Notes under the pieces: model-generated | What the model was told of the DNA's origin: nothing | Seen by the model: only the letters and a program-made list of their open reading frames with translations | Database searches by the model: none | Assembly: GCA_900545585.1 (NCBI GenBank) | Contig: UQZR01000008.1 | Location: 24,461 to 88,460 of the forward strand | Direction of reading: 5' to 3' | Source: an uncultured Eubacteriales bacterium | GTDB lineage: Bacteria; Bacillota; Clostridia; Oscillospirales; Oscillospiraceae | Length of the DNA stretch: 64,000 nucleotides | Program-made: the position numbers and the translations under genes | Part shown: in pieces, positions 49,916 to 58,024 of the stretch | Numbering within the stretch: the stretch's first letter is position 1 | Layout of the letters: every line of letters starts with the position of its first letter

Positions 49916-49944
49916 TTGCAAGTTTCGGTACGATATGGTATCGT
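49916..49944 (+). promoter_or_regulatory. Probable promoter of pheST
   Basis: TTGCAA (49916-49921) and TATCGT (49939-49944) with a 17-nt spacer, directly before the T-box leader. The -10 is an imperfect match. Confidence 0.45.
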
Positions 49945-49949
49945 AAGCA

Positions 49950-50196
49950 CGAGCAAATGCGATGAACGGGAAGATCCGCGGCGTAGGCGTCCCCAAGAGA
50001 GGGCCGGCCACCGGCTGCAAGCCGGCCTGAGACGTGCTGAGGTGTTCGCCCGGGAGCTGCCGCGAGGAAATGCGCGGACGGGTCATCCTCCGTTAACGGG
50101 AAACGAGTGCGCGGGCTGCGGCCCGCGAAGCTGGGTGGTACCACGGAAGCATCGCCTTTCGTCCCATGTCATGTGGGATGAAAGGTATTTTTTTAT
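49950..50196 (+). ncRNA. T-box leader controlling pheST (Phe)
   Basis: The 290-nt leader of pheS holds the T-box sequence AGCTGGGTGGTACCACGG (about 50129-50146), which pairs with the CCA end of uncharged tRNA in the antiterminator. It is followed by the terminator hairpin CCTTTC-G-TCCCA / TGGGA-T-GAAAGG (50155-50184) and a T-run of seven. Upstream is a long structured stem I region; a UUC triplet at 50045-50047 is the candidate specifier, which fits tRNA-Phe. Expression should rise when Phe-tRNA is uncharged. Confidence 0.93.
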
Positions 50197-50234
50197 CCCA
50201 AAAACGAAACTCTCAAAAGGAGGACTCACACCAT

Positions 50235-51272
50235 ATGAAGGAAAAACTGGAAAAGCTGCTGGCCGAGGGGCGCGCCAGGATCGAGGGCGTCCGCAGCGAG
50301 CCGGAGCTGCAGGAGGTCAAGGCGCTGCTGCTGGGCAAGCAGGGCAGCCTGACGGAGCTGCTGAAGGAGCTGCCCAAGCTGGACGTGTCCCTGCGTCCGG
50401 AGATGGGCAAGGCTGTGAACCAGGCCAAGGGCCAGCTGACGGAGCTGCTGGAGCAGCGCCGGAACGAGCTGAAGATGAAGGCGTCGGAGGTCTCCCCCGA
50501 CTTCGACATCTCCGTGCCCGGGACGCTGCCCCTCAGCGGCGGGCTGCACCCCATCACCCAGATGTGCTACGACCTGAACGACGCCTTCCGCTCCATGGGC
50601 TTCGAGATCTATGAGGAGGATGACATCACCAGCGAGCTGTACGGCTTCGACAACCTGAACTTTCCTCCCAACCACCCCGCCCGCGAGAGCATGGACACCT
50701 ACTGGCTGGAGGGTCACGACAAGGGGGAATGCTGGGACAAGCTGTGCCTGCGGCCCCATCTGACCGGCGGCTCCGTCCGCTACATGCAGACCCACAAGCC
50801 CCCCTACCGCTTTGTGTATCCCGGCAAGGTGTACCGCAACGAGACGACGGACGCCCGCCACGAGCGTGCCTTTTTCCAGTATGAGGCGCTGATCGTGGAC
50901 AAGGACTTCACCTTTGCCTCCGGCAAGGTGATGATCAAGAGCATCCTCAGCAAGGTGTTTGGCCGCGATGTTCCGGTGCGGATGCGGGCCGGCTTCTTCC
51001 CCTTCGTGGAGCCGGGCTTTGAGATCGACATGGGCTGCCTGGTCTGCGGCGGCAAGGGATGCAGCGTGTGCAAGCACGTGGGCTGGATCGAGGTCATGCC
51101 CGGCGGTACGCCCCACCCCAACGTCCTGAAGGCCGCAGGACTGGACCCCGACGAGTACACCGGCTTCTATGTCAACATCGGTCTGGACCGACTGGTCATG
51201 ATGCGCTACGGCGTGGACGACGTCCGCCTGTTCCACAGCGCCGACCTGCGGTTCCTTGAGCAATTCCATTGA
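50235..51272 (+). CDS. pheS: Phenylalanyl-tRNA synthetase, alpha subunit
   Basis: PheS carries the catalytic core of the (alpha beta)2 PheRS. The 345-residue protein begins with a coiled-coil tRNA-binding arm (about 1-85), followed by the class II core: motif 1 HPITQMCYDLNDAFRSMGF, motif 2 FRYVYPGKVYRNE-like segment (RFVYPGKVYRNETTDARH) and motif 3 GLDRLVMMRYGVDDVR. Start ATG 50235 follows AAAGGAGG. A CxxC-type cluster (CLVCGGKGCSVCKHVGW) precedes motif 3, seen in many bacterial PheS. It is coupled to pheT (18 nt gap) and controlled by the T-box. Confidence 0.97.
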   Translation: MKEKLEKLLAEGRARIEGVRSEPELQEVKALLLGKQGSLTELLKELPKLDVSLRPEMGKAVNQAKGQLTELLEQRRNELKMKASEVSPDFDISVPGTLPLSGGLHPITQMCYDLNDAFRSMGFEIYEEDDITSELYGFDNLNFPPNHPARESMDTYWLEGHDKGECWDKLCLRPHLTGGSVRYMQTHKPPYRFVYPGKVYRNETTDARHERAFFQYEALIVDKDFTFASGKVMIKSILSKVFGRDVPVRMRAGFFPFVEPGFEIDMGCLVCGGKGCSVCKHVGWIEVMPGGTPHPNVLKAAGLDPDEYTGFYVNIGLDRLVMMRYGVDDVRLFHSADLRFLEQFH

Positions 51273-51290
51273 TAAGGGAGGGCTGCTGAA

Positions 51291-53735
51291 ATGAAAGTAT
51301 CACTGAACTGGCTCCGAGACTATGTGGAGCTGCCCCATGACATGGACCTGAAGCGTCTGGCCTATGATCTGACCATGTCCACCGTGGAGGTGGAGGACGC
51401 CACCGATCTGGGCGCGTCGTTCCACGACATGGTGGTGGGCGAGATCAGGGAGGTCCTGCCCCATCCCAACGCCGATAAGCTGCGCATCTGCCGCACCGAC
51501 ATCGGCGGCGGCACCGTCAAGGAGATCGTCTGCGGCGGCACCAACCTCCGCGACGGTATGAAGGTGGCCGTGGCGCTGCCCGGCTCCGTCTGCCGCTGGC
51601 ACGGCGAGGGCGAGCCCGTGGAGATCCACGAGAGCAAGCTCCGCGGTGTGGACAGCTACGGCATGATCTGCGGCGCGGTGGAGATCGGCCTGGCCGACCT
51701 GTTCCCCGCAGAGGGAGAGGCCGTCATTCTGGACCTCAGCGGCTTCGATGCCCCCGCCGGTACGCCGCTGGCCGATGCGCTGGAGCTGAACGACATCATT
51801 CTGGAGATCGACAATAAATCCATGACCAACCGCCCCGACCTGTGGGGTCACTACGGCATCGCCCGGGAGCTGGCGGCGCTGTACCACCTGCCCATGAAAA
51901 CGTTCCCCCACTTCGACCGGAACGTAGAGAATACCGCCGGGTTCCGCGTCACCGTGGAGGACACGGAGCGGTGCCCCCGCTATCTGTCCGCCCAGATCGA
52001 GGGGCTCAGCGTCAAGCCCGCCCCCTATCAGATGCAGAGCCGCATCTGGCGCGTGGGCATGCGGCCCATCAACGCGCTGGTGGACATCACCAACTATGTG
52101 ATGCTGGCCACGGGCCAGCCCACCCACGCCTTCGACTCCGACCACATTGCCGGTCATGTCATCGTGCGCCGCGCCGGTGAGGGCGAGAAGCTGCTGCTGC
52201 TCAACGGCAAGGAGCTGACGCTGACCAGCGACGACCTGACCATCGCCGACGACGCCGGTGTGGTGGGTCTGGCCGGCGTCATGGGCGGCGCAAAGGACTC
52301 TATCCTGCCGGAGACCAGCAAGGTCATTCTGGAGGTGGCCAACTTCCAGGCCGCCGGTATCCGCCGCACCGCCCTGCGGTACGACAACCGCACCGAGGCC
52401 TCCGCCCGCTACGAAAAGGCCATCGATCCCGAGCGCTGCGATCAGGCCTTCGACCTGTCCATGCAGCTGTTTCAGGAGCTGTATCCCGAGATGCAGGTGA
52501 CGGGACTGGCGGACCAGTACCCCGTGCCGCTGAAGAAGGCGGAGATCGACGTGGCCCTCAGCTGGCTGGAGCGCCGTCTGGGCAAGGTGCTGACGCCGGA
52601 CGATGTGGCCGCGAAGCTGGAGCCGCTGGGCTTCCAGCTGTCCTTCGACGGCGACAACATGCACGTGGTGGTGCCCACGTGGCGCTCCACCGGCGACGTC
52701 AGCATCAAGGCGGACATCATGGAGGAAGTGGCCCGCATGTACGGCTACGAGAACTTCGAGGCCGAACCCATCACCACCTCCTTCGACGGCGCCATCAACC
52801 AGCTGGACAAGGATCTGGAGCGGCATATCAAGGAGTATCTGGCCGTCCGCTGCGGCATGCAGGAGATCTTCAGCTATCCCTGGATGGAGGAGAGCTATGT
52901 CAACGCCATCCTCCAGAGCACCGACGGCATCCTGGCCCTGTCCACACCGCCGTCCCCCTTGGAGCGCTTTATCCGCGCCTCCCTGCTGCCCAACCTGTGC
53001 AGGGCGGTGGCCAAGAACGAGCGCTACTACGGCGATTTCGCCATCTTCGAGACGGCACAGGTGTTCCGCGATGAGAACTACACCGCGCCCTACGATGAGC
53101 GCGAGAAGCTGCCCTCCCAGCGCAAGAACGTGGCGGGCGCCTTTGTGTCCGCCGGCAAGGATGTGACGGGCCTGTTCCGCCGTGCCAAGGGCGTGGTGGA
53201 GATGATGCCCCGCTACACCCACATGGAGCCGTACAGCTTCCGCCAGGTGTCCAAGCCCGTGTGGGCCGACGAGGTGGTGTGGCTGAACATCTATCTGGGC
53301 GAGGAGTACATCGGCGATCTGGCCCTGCTGAGCAAGCGGGTGTCCATGGCGTGCGGCATCAAGAACGTCAACGTCATGCTGTTCCAGTTGGATCAGGATG
53401 CGCTGATCCCCCTGCGCTCCCGCACCAACAGCTTCCGCCATCTGGCGGAGTATCCCATGACCGACTACGATATCTCCCTGCTGCTGGACGGCCAGGTGAA
53501 GTGGGCGGATGTGGCCCAGACCATCGGCGGCATCAAGAACCCCCTGCTCCACGGCGCAGCCTTCGTGGACGAGTACCGCGGCAAGCAGGTGCCGGAGGGC
53601 AAGAAGTCCCTGACGGCGCGGCTGACCATCGGCTCCGCGGAGAAGACCCTGACCTCCGCCGAGATCGAGGAGGTAGCCAACAGCGTGCTGAAGAAGCTGG
53701 CCAAACGCTTCGGCGCGGAGCTGCGCTCCCGCTGA
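51291..53735 (+). CDS. pheT: Phenylalanyl-tRNA synthetase, beta subunit
   Basis: PheT is the non-catalytic and editing subunit. The 814-residue length is typical. Domains in order are the N-terminal strand region (SLNWLRDYVELP), an EMAP/OB tRNA-binding domain (VVGEIREVLPHPNADKLRIC, residues about 42-150), the B3/B4 editing domain (about 210-400, with NALVDITNYVMLATGQPTHAFD), B5 (about 405-475), the catalytic-like fold (about 480-690) and the C-terminal anticodon-binding FDX-ACB domain (SFRHLAEYPMTDYDISLL). It should clear Tyr-tRNA-Phe errors. Confidence 0.97.
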   Translation: MKVSLNWLRDYVELPHDMDLKRLAYDLTMSTVEVEDATDLGASFHDMVVGEIREVLPHPNADKLRICRTDIGGGTVKEIVCGGTNLRDGMKVAVALPGSVCRWHGEGEPVEIHESKLRGVDSYGMICGAVEIGLADLFPAEGEAVILDLSGFDAPAGTPLADALELNDIILEIDNKSMTNRPDLWGHYGIARELAALYHLPMKTFPHFDRNVENTAGFRVTVEDTERCPRYLSAQIEGLSVKPAPYQMQSRIWRVGMRPINALVDITNYVMLATGQPTHAFDSDHIAGHVIVRRAGEGEKLLLLNGKELTLTSDDLTIADDAGVVGLAGVMGGAKDSILPETSKVILEVANFQAAGIRRTALRYDNRTEASARYEKAIDPERCDQAFDLSMQLFQELYPEMQVTGLADQYPVPLKKAEIDVALSWLERRLGKVLTPDDVAAKLEPLGFQLSFDGDNMHVVVPTWRSTGDVSIKADIMEEVARMYGYENFEAEPITTSFDGAINQLDKDLERHIKEYLAVRCGMQEIFSYPWMEESYVNAILQSTDGILALSTPPSPLERFIRASLLPNLCRAVAKNERYYGDFAIFETAQVFRDENYTAPYDEREKLPSQRKNVAGAFVSAGKDVTGLFRRAKGVVEMMPRYTHMEPYSFRQVSKPVWADEVVWLNIYLGEEYIGDLALLSKRVSMACGIKNVNVMLFQLDQDALIPLRSRTNSFRHLAEYPMTDYDISLLLDGQVKWADVAQTIGGIKNPLLHGAAFVDEYRGKQVPEGKKSLTARLTIGSAEKTLTSAEIEEVANSVLKKLAKRFGAELRSR

Positions 53736-53773
53736 CGCGGCGGCACTTTTTCCCAGACGGCACGTTTTCCCTC

Positions 53774-53802
53774 TTTACAGGAACGGGGAAATGGCGTATA
53801 CT
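53774..53802 (+). promoter_or_regulatory. Promoter of ireB
   Basis: TTTACA (53774-53779) and TATACT (53797-53802) with a 17-nt spacer, 32 nt before the start codon. Confidence 0.65.
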
Positions 53803-53833
53803 TTAGGGGATATTATAGAGAGGCGGTGTCGAT

Positions 53834-54079
53834 ATGGACGATTACACCAGGAAGTTCAACGCGGCTGAGGATAAAGACCAGCAGGTGCATTACATTCTCA
53901 CCACCGTCTATGAGTCCCTGAAGGAGAAGGGCTACGACCCCATCAACCAGATCGTGGGCTACATCCTGTCGGAGGACCCCACCTACATCACCAACCACAA
54001 CTCCGCCCGCACGCTGATCTGCAAGATCGATCGGGACGAGCTGCTGCAGGTGCTGGTCAAGAGCTATCTGGAGCTGTAA
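53834..54079 (+). CDS. ireB: IreB family regulatory phosphoprotein (UPF0297)
   Basis: IreB is a small cytoplasmic substrate of the PASTA Ser/Thr kinase in enterococci, where it affects cephalosporin resistance. The 81-residue protein has the family hallmarks: a short N-terminus (DDYTRKFNAAEDKDQQVHYI) with a possible phospho-Thr, then YESLKEKGYDPINQIVGYIL and DPTYITNHNSARTLI. In many Firmicutes it precedes ruvX and a DUF1292 gene; neither is here. It is followed by a strong terminator, so it is a single-gene unit. Confidence 0.93.
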   Translation: MDDYTRKFNAAEDKDQQVHYILTTVYESLKEKGYDPINQIVGYILSEDPTYITNHNSARTLICKIDRDELLQVLVKSYLEL

Positions 54080-54088
54080 AACAACCGG

Positions 54089-54126
54089 AAAAATGCCGCG
54101 CGCTCAGGCCGCGCGGCATTTTTTTC
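54089..54126. terminator. Terminator after ireB
   Basis: AATGCCGCGCG and CGCGCGGCATT pair around a 7-nt loop with A5 before and T7 after. Confidence 0.92.
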
Positions 54127-54179
54127 GCGTTTTCTCCCGATTTCGGCGCAGCTTTCCGAATTTTTCCTGCCTGTGCGCG

Positions 54180-54208
54180 TTGACAGCAGGAGTCAGATGT
54201 GTTACAAT
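54180..54208 (+). promoter_or_regulatory. Promoter of the 99-residue protein and P60 hydrolase
   Basis: TTGACA (54180-54185) and TACAAT (54203-54208) with a 17-nt spacer. Confidence 0.8.
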
Positions 54209-54240
54209 TTGGTTACAAAGATTGCAACGGAGGTATTCCC

Positions 54241-54540
54241 ATGGCAGAAGTGAAAAAAGGCGAAGGCCTTGTTTATAAAAATCATCCCCTGCGCCGCGTG
54301 GACAATCTCATCTACTACGGCAGCATGGCCGACAAGTATGTCGTGATGCTCCAGATCCTGGATACCAAGAAGGAACAGGATATGAACGTGGCTACCCGCG
54401 TGTCCGTGCAGCTGCAGCTCACCGACCCCGACCTGCGCTCCCGCGATCGCGTGGTGAAGAAGTCCGAGAAGGACAGTCTCTACGCCGCCATGGATGTGGG
54501 CAGCATCTGGCTGGAGCGGGCGCTGTCCGGAAAGCTGTGA
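54241..54540 (+). CDS. Unassigned conserved-looking 99-residue protein
   Basis: I do not recognise a named family. The 99-residue protein is soluble, has no signal peptide, and contains a strand-rich middle (VDNLIYYGSMADKYVVMLQI, then NVATRVSVQLQLTD) and a C-terminal helix (YAAMDVGSIWLERAL). ACGGAGGT precedes ATG 54241. A near-consensus promoter drives it, and the next gene for a secreted P60 hydrolase starts 4 nt after its stop without a good ribosome binding site, so the two are translationally coupled. This suggests that the small protein supports or regulates cell-wall hydrolysis, but that is inference. Confidence 0.65.
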   Translation: MAEVKKGEGLVYKNHPLRRVDNLIYYGSMADKYVVMLQILDTKKEQDMNVATRVSVQLQLTDPDLRSRDRVVKKSEKDSLYAAMDVGSIWLERALSGKL

Positions 54541-54544
54541 GCCT

Positions 54545-55582
54545 ATGAAGCGGGTCCTGATCGCGGCACTGGCCGCTGTACTGACGGTGTCGGCCTTCAC
54601 CGGCGCCGCCGTCCTCACCGGACGTTTCAAGAATTCCGTGGTGCCTGTGGCCCACGCCATCCCCATGAGCACCACCATCTCCCTGCCCTCCGCCTCCGCC
54701 AAGCTGGAGAGTGCGCAGGGTCCGGCTCTGACCTCCGGTGCGGCGCTGTGCGCCGCCGTGACGCCGGCCACGCCTGACGCTGTGGAGGCCGCCATCGCCA
54801 CCACCGAGCGCAAGGCCGCCGAGGAGCAGGCCAAGGCGGAGGCAGAAGCCAAGGCCAAAGCAGAGGCAGCCGCCAAGGCCAAGGCCGCCCAGCTGACGGC
54901 GCTGAAAACCTCCGGCAAGACGCTGGGCAGCGGCGTCATCAACGCTGCGGATGTGCGGCTGCGCAGTGAGAGCAGCACGTCCAGCTCTATTCTGGCCACC
55001 CTGTCCAAGGGCACCGCTGTCACGGTGCTGGCCCAGAGCGATGGCTGGTACGCCGTGTCCTGCAACGACACCACCGGCTATGTGGCACAGCAGTATGTGA
55101 CGATGGGCGATTCCCTGCCCGCGGATACCACCACGGACGATGCCGCAGCTGATGACAACAGTGCCAACGACAGCACGGCTGACGATTCCAGCAGTGTACC
55201 GTCCAGCGGCTCCGGCAGCTCCGCTGTCAGCATCGCCTATCAGTATCTGGGCGTGCCCTATGTGTACGGCGGCGCGTCCCCCAGCGGCTTCGACTGCTCC
55301 GGCTTTACCATGTATGTGTACAGTCAGCTGGGCATCTCCCTGCCCCACGGCGCTACGCCGCAGCTGAACTACGGCACCTCCGTGAGCCGCAGCGACCTGC
55401 AGCCGGGCGATCTGGTGTTCTTCTCCGACTACGGCTACGCCGCGTCCCACGTGGGTATCTATGTGGGAGATGGGCAGTTTATCCACGCGTCCTCCTCCAG
55501 CAGCAACGGTTACTGCGTGTGCGTGTCGTCCCTGACCAGCGGTTACTACGACAGCCACTACGCCGGTGCACGCCGGTTCTGA
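54545..55582 (+). CDS. Secreted SH3b-NlpC/P60 endopeptidase
   Basis: This 345-residue cell-wall hydrolase has a signal sequence (VLIAALAAVLTVSAF, likely cut after about residue 38), an Ala/Lys/Glu coiled coil (about 85-118), a bacterial SH3 domain (about 132-188; ADVRLRSESSTSSSILATL), a Ser/Asp/Thr-rich linker and a C-terminal NlpC/P60 domain. The catalytic residues are Cys251 (DCSGF), His302 (SHVGIY) and His314 (FIHAS). Such enzymes cut the D-Glu-diaminopimelate bond of stem peptides. The start at 54545 follows the previous gene by 4 nt. A bidirectional terminator follows. Confidence 0.92.
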   Translation: MKRVLIAALAAVLTVSAFTGAAVLTGRFKNSVVPVAHAIPMSTTISLPSASAKLESAQGPALTSGAALCAAVTPATPDAVEAAIATTERKAAEEQAKAEAEAKAKAEAAAKAKAAQLTALKTSGKTLGSGVINAADVRLRSESSTSSSILATLSKGTAVTVLAQSDGWYAVSCNDTTGYVAQQYVTMGDSLPADTTTDDAAADDNSANDSTADDSSSVPSSGSGSSAVSIAYQYLGVPYVYGGASPSGFDCSGFTMYVYSQLGISLPHGATPQLNYGTSVSRSDLQPGDLVFFSDYGYAASHVGIYVGDGQFIHASSSSSNGYCVCVSSLTSGYYDSHYAGARRF

Positions 55583-55607
55583 GCATCGGGTACATAACAA
55601 AATGACA

Positions 55608-55644
55608 AAGAAGGCCCCCGACCGTGTGTCGGGGGCCTTCTTTA
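55608..55644. terminator. Bidirectional terminator between P60 hydrolase and lgt
   Basis: AAAGAAGGCCCCCGAC and GTCGGGGGCCTTCTTT pair around CGTGT, flanked by A and T on both sides. Confidence 0.92.
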
Positions 55645-55653
55645 TTCGCGTGT

Positions 55654-56736
55654 TTACTCGGCGGGGTCCTGCGGCTCCGCAGGCGTCTCGGGAGCGGCAG
55701 GTGCTTTGGGAGCGTCAGAAGCAGCGGTGGTCGGCTCCGAAACAGTCTCTGTCCGCCCGGCATCTGTTATGGGGGCGACAGGCGGCTCAGCAGCCGCCGG
55801 GGCAGGCGCTTCAACGGTATCCGCTTCAGAATCGGCGGCAGCCGCCGCTTTGCGGGCGGCCACAATGTTGACATACAGCTCCTCCCGCTTGTGGGGACGG
55901 AGCTTGATGTTGTAGAACAGCATGAACGCCGACACCAGCACCATCACCAGACTCAGGGCCTGGCTGACGCGGATGGGCTGATCGCCGATGGTCCAGTCAA
56001 ACAGGTACAGGCTGTCGGTGCGCAGGCCCTCGATCCAGAAGCGGCCAATGCCGTACCACAGGAAGTAGAACCAGGTGTTCTCGCCGTCAAAGCGGCGGGC
56101 CTTGGATACGACGAACACGATCAGCAGCAGACCCACCACGTTCCACAGGCTCTCATAGAGGAAAGTGGGGTGTACGTCGACGGTCTTGCCCAGCACCGTG
56201 GTCAGCTCCATGCGCCAGGGCAGGGTGGTCTCAGTACCGAATGCCTCGCGGTTCATGAAGTTGCCCCAGCGGCCCACGGTCTGTCCGATCAGGAAGCCCA
56301 TGACCACCAGATCCGTCAGGGCACCCAGCTTCATCCCCTTCTTCCTGCACAGCACCACGCCCACCAGAATGGCGGCGATCACCGCGCCGTAAATGGCCAG
56401 ACCGCCGTCCCAGATAGCTACGGCGCTGCCCCAGTCAAAGGAGCCGTCGGATTTTTTGAACAGATCCAGATAGAAGATGACGTAGTACACCCGCGCGCCC
56501 ACTACGGACAGCGGCACGCCCCACAGCACTGCGTCCAGCAGGTCATCCTCGGTGATGCCATACTTCTCCTTCTGGGTCATGCAGAACCACAGGGCCAGCA
56601 CCACGCCCAGGGCAATGAGGATGCCGTACCAGTAGATGGCTTTGCCGCCGACGTGGAAGGCGGTGCTGGAGGCGGTGAACTCCCAGTCACCGAAAAGTCC
56701 CGGGAAACGAATGGGACTGTCAGTCATAATGCGCAA
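55654..56736 (-). CDS. lgt: Prolipoprotein diacylglyceryl transferase
   Basis: Lgt transfers diacylglycerol from phosphatidylglycerol to the lipobox Cys of prolipoproteins in the membrane. The first 275 residues hold seven membrane segments and the signature GRWGNFMNREAFG (about 155-167), with ARVYYVIFY and GRFWIEGLRTDSLYL. The last 70 residues are a low-complexity Ala/Pro/Glu-rich tail not found in most Lgt proteins. The start is TTG 56736, with GGAGGG 7 nt upstream; the nearby ATG at 56727 is 16 nt from the same site. It lies 3 nt after ymfH, so it belongs to that operon. Confidence 0.95.
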   Translation of the reverse strand: MRIMTDSPIRFPGLFGDWEFTASSTAFHVGGKAIYWYGILIALGVVLALWFCMTQKEKYGITEDDLLDAVLWGVPLSVVGARVYYVIFYLDLFKKSDGSFDWGSAVAIWDGGLAIYGAVIAAILVGVVLCRKKGMKLGALTDLVVMGFLIGQTVGRWGNFMNREAFGTETTLPWRMELTTVLGKTVDVHPTFLYESLWNVVGLLLIVFVVSKARRFDGENTWFYFLWYGIGRFWIEGLRTDSLYLFDWTIGDQPIRVSQALSLVMVLVSAFMLFYNIKLRPHKREELYVNIVAARKAAAAADSEADTVEAPAPAAAEPPVAPITDAGRTETVSEPTTAASDAPKAPAAPETPAEPQDPAE

Positions 56737-56739
56737 GAA

Positions 56740-58023
56740 TTATCCCTCCTTCGGGTGAATCACGGAGAGGGCCATATGGCTCTCCACAAAGTTTTCACGG
56801 ATGAAATCCAGCACGTCCTGCTGGGTGATGCTGTCGTAGACCTCGGGGAAGCGGTAGGGATCGTAATGGTGAAAACAGCCCTCCGCCATGGACACGGCGA
56901 TGGACTCGAAGGAGTTCAGGGCCTTCAGGGCCGCGCCGAAGTTGGCGTTGACGATACGGCGGTAGTACGCCTCGTCCAGTCCCTCCTCCGTCAGACGCTT
57001 CGCCTCCGACAGGATGGCCCGGGCCACGGCGCGAGGGTCCTTGCTGTCGCCGCCGGCGTAGACGTAGGCCGCGCCGGGCAGGATGTCGTAGCTGGCGCCG
57101 AAGGAGCCGTTGATAAGGCCCTGGCTGTAAAGCCGCACATACAGTGGGCTGGACTCGCCCATCATCAGGTCGCAGGCCAACTCGCCCACGGCGGTGGCCC
57201 GCATCTGCTCCGGCCCCTCCGGCTGGGGTGCGCACTTGAAGCCCAGCAGGAACGTGGGCATAGCTACCTCCATGGCGCACGCGGTCTCCGGCTGCGCCGC
57301 CGTCAGATCCTCCGCAGGACCGTGATCCCGGGGGATGTCGGGGCCGCTGGTTTTGGGCAGGATGCGCTCCGCCGCCGCCAGCACCTTATCGGCATCCACG
57401 TCGCCCACTACCACCAGGCACATGTTGGCCGGCGTGTAGAACGCTCTGTGGCAGTCGTACAGGGTCTGGGCCGTGATCTGGCGAATGCTCTCCACCGAGC
57501 CGGCCACTGAGGTGCGGGCGGGGCTGGTGTGGTACAGCGCCTGCATCAGGCGCTTATAGACCTGCCACTCCGGATTGTCCTCGATCATGTTGATCTCCTG
57601 GGCGATAATGCCCTGCTCCTTCTCCACACTCTCGTCGGTGAAGTAAGGCACGGATACAAAGGACAGCAAAATCTCCAGATTCTCGTAGAACTTCTCCGTG
57701 GAGTCAAAATAGTAACAGGTGATGGCGTTGGAGGTGAAGGCATTGGGCTCCGCGCCGTTTTTCGCCAGCTCCTGGAGGGCGTTGCCCTCCCGGGTGTCGA
57801 ACATCTTGTGCTCCAGATAGTGGGCGATACCGGCGGGGGTATCCAGCCATTGGCCGTTCAGCTGAAAGCGCATGTCCATGCCGCCGTAGCGGGTGGCAAA
57901 CAGTGCGTACTTGCGGAGATAGTCCTTCTTGGGGACGACGCACACCGGCAGACCGTTGTCCAGCGTAGTCCAGATGACCTCCTCGCCAATGCGGGGGTAG
58001 ACCGTCTTTTCGGAATGTGCCAT
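56740..58023 (-). CDS. ymfH: M16 family protein YmfH (EF-P modification-associated)
   Basis: This 427-residue protein is a pitrilysin-type M16 protein. The zinc motif HYLEH (inverted HxxEH) lies near residue 68, followed by KMFDTREGNALQEL and NAFTSNAITCYYFDST; the downstream Glu ligand is expected near 145. It is the YmfH (also written YfmH) type, reported to be needed for 5-aminopentanol modification of elongation factor P in B. subtilis. The start at 58023 is 1 nt after the ymfF stop. The open frame extends upstream only as an out-of-phase overlap with ymfF. Confidence 0.88.
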   Translation of the reverse strand: MAHSEKTVYPRIGEEVIWTTLDNGLPVCVVPKKDYLRKYALFATRYGGMDMRFQLNGQWLDTPAGIAHYLEHKMFDTREGNALQELAKNGAEPNAFTSNAITCYYFDSTEKFYENLEILLSFVSVPYFTDESVEKEQGIIAQEINMIEDNPEWQVYKRLMQALYHTSPARTSVAGSVESIRQITAQTLYDCHRAFYTPANMCLVVVGDVDADKVLAAAERILPKTSGPDIPRDHGPAEDLTAAQPETACAMEVAMPTFLLGFKCAPQPEGPEQMRATAVGELACDLMMGESSPLYVRLYSQGLINGSFGASYDILPGAAYVYAGGDSKDPRAVARAILSEAKRLTEEGLDEAYYRRIVNANFGAALKALNSFESIAVSMAEGCFHHYDPYRFPEVYDSITQQDVLDFIRENFVESHMALSVIHPKEG

Positions 58024-58024
58024 G

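Noticed and set aside
51300..53552. A 750-codon open frame on the minus strand opposite pheT.
   Set aside because: Antisense shadow of a conserved gene; no start region, no domain, biased composition.
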